Positions 61,328 to 64,000 of a stretch of DNA of 64,000 bases are shown here, one piece after another. Source of the DNA: Halorubrum amylolyticum (GTDB taxonomy: Archaea > Halobacteriota > Halobacteria > Halobacteriales > Haloferacaceae); contig NZ_SDJP01000014.1 of the NCBI RefSeq assembly GCF_004114995.1, positions 16,507 through 80,506 on the forward strand, in the 5' to 3' direction. The translations under genes were made by a program, and so were the position numbers. A model generated the notes under the pieces. It was not told where the DNA came from, made no database searches, and saw only the letters and a list, made by a program, of their open reading frames with translations. Position 1 is the first letter of the stretch. Each line of letters opens with the position of its first letter.

Positions 61328-61777
61328 TCAGTCGTCTCGGATCTCGGCGGCGTCGTACCGTCGGACCAGTGCGACGACGTACCAGAATTTCAGTCCCATC
61401 GAAACCACCCCCGCAACCCCGGCCCGAACGGGTTTCCGGCGGTACGCGGCGACGAACGCGTAGATCGATACGGGGACGTTGAGCAGATTGAGACCGTTCG
61501 GATGGCCGCAATCGAGGAGGCCCTCCTCCCGCTCGCGCGTCCACCACCGTTCGGCCAACACCACGCGGGTCATCCAAGCGTCATCGTCCTCGGGCGGCGA
61601 GAACAGGACCGGGTTGACGAGGGCGAAGAACACGGCGGCGCCCGCGAGTCGCCACTTTCGGTGATGGACCGCGTACAGGAGAGCCGGCGTCAACGCGGTT
61701 CGGCTCCACCCGCTTTTGGGGTTCGAATGTCGCTTCCAGAACTGCTCTTCGAGCTGGTCCGGAACACGGAGGGTCAT
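61328..61777 (-). CDS. DUF6653-like membrane protein
   Basis: 149 residues. LEEQFWKRHSNPKSGWSRTA, AVFFALVNPVLFSPPEDDDA and WMTRVVLAERWWTRE are the conserved core. Two or three short helices are predicted (FFALVNPVLF, VSIYAFVAAY, MGLKFWYVVAL). It is common in haloarchaea and of unknown function. The ATG at 61777 fits the conserved start; longer frames upstream look random. It converges on wecC, 40 bases apart. Confidence 0.8.
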   Translation of the reverse strand: MTLRVPDQLEEQFWKRHSNPKSGWSRTALTPALLYAVHHRKWRLAGAAVFFALVNPVLFSPPEDDDAWMTRVVLAERWWTREREEGLLDCGHPNGLNLLNVPVSIYAFVAAYRRKPVRAGVAGVVSMGLKFWYVVALVRRYDAAEIRDD

Positions 61778-61848
61778 ACGCAGTGATGGGTCCGAGAGAT
61801 CAAACACCTTGGTCCAGGGCTCCGCCGGAGTGGACCCGCGACAACCGC

Positions 61849-62133
61849 TCAAGCGACCAGATACGGCTCCCACACCCGTTCGATCCCCGACTCGAAGTCG
61901 ACGGTCGGTTCCCACCCCGTCGCGGCGTGTAGCTTGGAGGCCTCGTAGAACACGACGTCGACATCGGTCGGGAGGTCGTCCTCCGAGACATCGCGCCGGA
62001 GACAGCGGACGCCGGAATCGGCGTTCTCCTCGGTGCCGAGATACTCGTTGTCGACCACCGTCACCTCGTTGTCCGCCGCGAGCCGATTCGCGAGGGTCGA
62101 GCCGATGAAGCCGGTGTCGCCCGTCACTAACAC
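61849..62133 (-). pseudogene. NAD-dependent sugar epimerase with central deletion
   Basis: 94 codons from GTG. Residues 1-65 are a normal epimerase start (LVTGDTGFIGSTLANRLAAD ... VDVVFYEAS). The next residues KLHAATGWEPTVDFESGIER are the normal extreme C-terminus of the same family. About 200 residues with the catalytic Tyr-Lys pair are missing, in frame. The join at about 61933-61938 suggests deletion between short repeats. The product may still fold the NAD half but cannot be an enzyme. Confidence 0.75.
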
Positions 62134-62206
62134 GCGTTCCGCATGACTCGGCGTTCTCCGGACGGCCCCTATGCTATACGGCGCTTAACGCGCGCACCCC
62201 GGATTC

Positions 62207-62267
62207 CGGGGATCACGTCGGGAAGCAGGCTAGAGCGCGGGGATCACGTCGGGAAGCAGGCTAGAGC
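62207..62267. repeat. 31-bp tandem duplication in the gap after the broken epimerase
   Basis: A 30-mer starting CGGGGATCAC occurs at 62207-62236 and 62238-62267. From 62134 to 62499 I see no gene; the region contains a TATA-like CTATACGG at about 62174 and an AT-richer, purine-rich stretch (62280-62350). Confidence 0.9.
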
Positions 62268-62499
62268 AGGCGGAACGACTGCAAGAACCGCGGCCATCAA
62301 GAGCGGAAGAAGACCCATAGAGAACGCGGGGAGAAAACAGACAGATTCAGCGGTGAGACGAGAGCAATCCGCCCCTTCTGAACGCCCTTTTCAGTAGGTT
62401 CCAACAGAGCTATTTTTTCCGACACCCAATCGCCGCTACCGTGGAACGGCACACAGGCCGAGCCAAGAGCCCGTTTAACTGGATCGAGCGGTCGGCGCC

Positions 62500-62760
62500 A
62501 TGAGCGAGGATCACCTCGTCAGCAGGCGATACGACTGGAGCGACGTCTCTCCCGTGGTCGGCGTCGTCGAGGCGCTGGGCGACGCCGACGACGCCGACCC
62601 GGACGCGATTCCGGCCCTCGCCGAGACGGTCGATCCGGAGTCGCTCAACGAGCTCTGTACGAGCGCGTCTGCCGAGAATCCGGTGACGGTCTCGTTCGTC
62701 CACGCGAGCTACGAGATGACCGTTCGCAGCGACGGGTTCGTCGCCGTCGACGCCGCGTAA
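62500..62760 (+). CDS. HalOD1 output-domain protein, second copy
   Basis: 86 residues. SPVVGVVEALGDADDADPDA, IPALAETVDPESLNELC and VTVSFVHASYEMTVRSDGFV match the HalOD1 fold and the order of the 39-kb copy, but identity is low. It stands alone without a partner sensor. A TTTAACTGG box lies about 27 bases upstream (62474-62480). Confidence 0.85.
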   Translation: MSEDHLVSRRYDWSDVSPVVGVVEALGDADDADPDAIPALAETVDPESLNELCTSASAENPVTVSFVHASYEMTVRSDGFVAVDAA

Positions 62761-62974
62761 CGTTTCCGTCCGAGCCGCGACCACGTCGGCGTGGAAGAGG
62801 ACCCGTCGGCCCGCGAGTCCGGACGGTCGACAGCGGGACTCGACGTGGGACGACGGGTGCGTACGACCGGCCTCGCGGCCGGCTCCGTTATCGGTCGGAC
62901 ACCCCATCGTCCGGCGACAGTCGCCGCGTTCGTTCGACTACGCCCCACCAAGCGATACCCGTCGCACGCTTCCG

Positions 62975-63193
62975 GTGACCGTGCGACGCGACGCAACGTC
63001 CGTCATCGAGACCGCTCGGTCGATCGTCGCGCTCGCGGTCCTGTTCGGCGCGGTGGTCAACGTCGTGGTCGAGTCGGTCGCGCACCGAACCCGCCGCCGA
63101 CCGTGGGCGCGGGCCGCGTGCTGCGAGCCGCAAGCCGCCATCGCCGTCAGCGGCAGGACGCGATCGCGAAGTAGTAGCCGGCCTCGGCCGTGA
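62975..63193 (+). CDS. Possible small single-helix membrane protein (doubtful)
   Basis: 72 residues from GTG. RDATSVIETARSIVALAVLF, GAVVNVVVESVAHRTRRR is a good membrane helix with basic flank and normal haloarchaeal codon use, but the last 25 codons overlap the antisense strand of the DUF7511-like gene and look random. No promoter is evident. It may be a truncated gene. The rest of 62761-62974 shows nothing. Confidence 0.35.
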   Translation: MTVRRDATSVIETARSIVALAVLFGAVVNVVVESVAHRTRRRPWARAACCEPQAAIAVSGRTRSRSSSRPRP

Positions 63194-63326
63194 TCCACTC
63201 CGTCAGTTGCCTGTCCTCGTCGGGATCATCAGGATGAAGCGTGCACTCGTCGGGGTGGTCGTCGTACCGAACGATCGTCGCCCGGATCGGCGGTTCGTGG
63301 TGGTCGGGTTCCCCAGTCGGCATCAT
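63147..63326 (-). CDS. Small DUF7511-like haloarchaeal protein
   Basis: 59 residues: MMPTGEPDHHEPPIRATIVR, then YDDHPDECTLHPDDPDEDRQ, and LTEWITAEAGYYFAIASCR. The pattern of R-x-DECTL-x-P...TEWITA is a recurrent tiny haloarchaeal domain, usually 60-80 residues; the DUF number is from memory. Function unknown. A double ATG at 63326/63323 gives two adjacent starts. Confidence 0.75.
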   Translation of the reverse strand: MMPTGEPDHHEPPIRATIVRYDDHPDECTLHPDDPDEDRQLTEWITAEAGYYFAIASCR

Positions 63327-63385
63327 CTGTGTCCGTGGGTGGAACTCGGGTGGGCATCGTAATGCGACTCGTAACCCGAGGTCAG

Positions 63386-63425
63386 CTCAGCCGGCAACCG
63401 ATGACCTCAGCCGGCAACCGATGAC
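63386..63425. repeat. 20-bp tandem duplication at the 3' end of the nucleotidyltransferase gene
   Basis: Two perfect copies of CTCAGCCGGCAACCGATGAC, with a third partial copy (CTCAGCCG) overlapping the stop codon of the following gene at 63427. Confidence 0.9.
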
Positions 63426-63426
63426 C

Positions 63427-64000
63427 TCAGCCGTCGGCCGGTTCCTCGGCGTCGTCGACCGCGCCGCCCGTGTCGTCCGCGTCAGACGCGCCGACCGTGA
63501 CTCGTTCGTCGAGCCGGTCTTCGGCGCGGTCGCGATCTTCGGGGTAGCCCACGTCGATGCGCCACCCATCCAGTCGGATCGCGTCGATGGTGCGGCCGGA
63601 CTGGATGAGCAGATCGATCGCGTCGGGGAGTTCGTACTCGCCGCGGTCGGAGGGCTGGACGAGGTGGCACGCGTGGAAGATCGCGGGCGTGAACGTGTAG
63701 AAGCCGGTCATCACCAGATTCGACGGCGGGTCGTCGGGCTTCTCGACCACCTCGACCACCTCGCCGTACTCGTTGGTGTCAAGGACACCGTACCGGGACG
63801 CCTCCTCGTAGGGCACTTCCTCGACGAGGAACGCCGCGTCGGCGCGATCTTCTTGTTGCCGGCTGGCCACGTCTTCGAGGTTCCCGCGGAACACGTTGTC
63901 GCCGAGCATCAGCATGAAGTCGCCGTCGACGTGCGGTTCGGCTTGGAGGATGGCGTGCGCCAAGCCGAGCTGCTCGCGCTGGTGCGTGTACGTGATCGGC
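63427..64000 (-). CDS. Glucose-1-phosphate nucleotidylyltransferase, N-terminus beyond the window
   Basis: The last 190 residues of an NTP-transferase: PITYTHQREQLGLAHAILQA at the edge, then DFMLMLGDNVFRGNLEDVAS, YGVLDTNEYGEVVEVVEKPD, MTGFYTFTPAIFHACHLVQP and IDVGYPEDRDRAEDRLDE. The motifs match the RmlA/GalU-like sugar nucleotidyltransferases common in archaeal glycan loci. A Glu/Asp-rich tail follows. It supplies UDP- or dTDP-hexose. Confidence 0.9.
   Translation of the reverse strand, partial: PITYTHQREQLGLAHAILQAEPHVDGDFMLMLGDNVFRGNLEDVASRQQEDRADAAFLVEEVPYEEASRYGVLDTNEYGEVVEVVEKPDDPPSNLVMTGFYTFTPAIFHACHLVQPSDRGEYELPDAIDLLIQSGRTIDAIRLDGWRIDVGYPEDRDRAEDRLDERVTVGASDADDTGGAVDDAEEPADG

Noticed and set aside
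62143..62397. An 84-codon plus-strand frame in the repeat-rich gap
   Set aside because: It is basic, contains the 31-base duplication and has no promoter, conserved pattern or haloarchaeal acidity.

Overview
The window is chromosomal DNA from a halophilic archaeon (class Halobacteria), with a Halorubrum-like feel. GC content is very high and proteins are rich in Asp and Glu. TATA-like boxes often lie about 26-30 bases before the start codon (leaderless transcripts), and many genes overlap by ATGA. Archaeal-type information genes are present: proS, rpl44e, rps27e, aIF2-alpha, Nop10 and RNase P component 4. The genus is inferred, not proven. I found no rRNA, tRNA, CRISPR array or intact insertion sequence.

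The left part (1-28.7 kb) is mostly housekeeping. It runs from a regulator cut by the edge and a DUF2249-cupin protein through an esterase/glyoxalase pair, endonuclease III, DoxX, a YchF-type GTPase, an amidohydrolase and a DUF371 protein to a CoA-type Nudix hydrolase and prolyl-tRNA synthetase. Next come two envelope genes (a secreted coiled-coil protein and a membrane-anchored winged-helix protein), a thiolase/DUF35 pair, and the conserved L44e-S27e-aIF2alpha-Nop10-PAC2 translation cluster. At 18-22 kb a secreted PhoX-type phosphatase carrying cohesin-like and dockerin-like modules is followed by a membrane-anchored cohesin protein. Methylmalonyl-CoA epimerase and mutase, an FNT-type transporter and small RNA-related genes (Rnp4, Trm112, a COG1325-type protein) complete this half. 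The 7.58-7.97 kb gap holds a strongly structured non-coding element.

The right part (28.7-64 kb) is a large surface-polysaccharide or glycosylation region. GlmS, GlmM and two GlmU-type nucleotidylyltransferases could make UDP-GlcNAc. WecB and WecC would convert it to UDP-ManNAc and UDP-ManNAcA. Four glycosyltransferases, a WzxC-like flippase, a heparinase II/III-type lyase, NAD-dependent epimerases, a Gfo/Idh/MocA oxidoreductase, a sugar-phosphate isomerase-like protein, a PfkB kinase, an FG-GAP repeat protein, a DUF1616 membrane protein and a phosphoribosyltransferase-HAD fusion would build, export and trim the glycan. Small winged-helix regulators, a PadR regulator and two stand-alone HalOD1 proteins are interspersed. 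PhnM, FKBP and a few other genes appear to be passengers.

The region is visibly unstable. Perfect or near-perfect tandem repeats of 18-31 bases occur within and between genes (2.2, 27.2, 29.1, 31.3, 32.0, 46.5, 53.6, 57.7, 62.2 and 63.4 kb). One repeat has rewritten the end of glmM. One export-signal gene has lost its start to an apparent one-base frameshift (34.7-35.1 kb). One epimerase gene survives only as its two ends joined together (61.8-62.1 kb).
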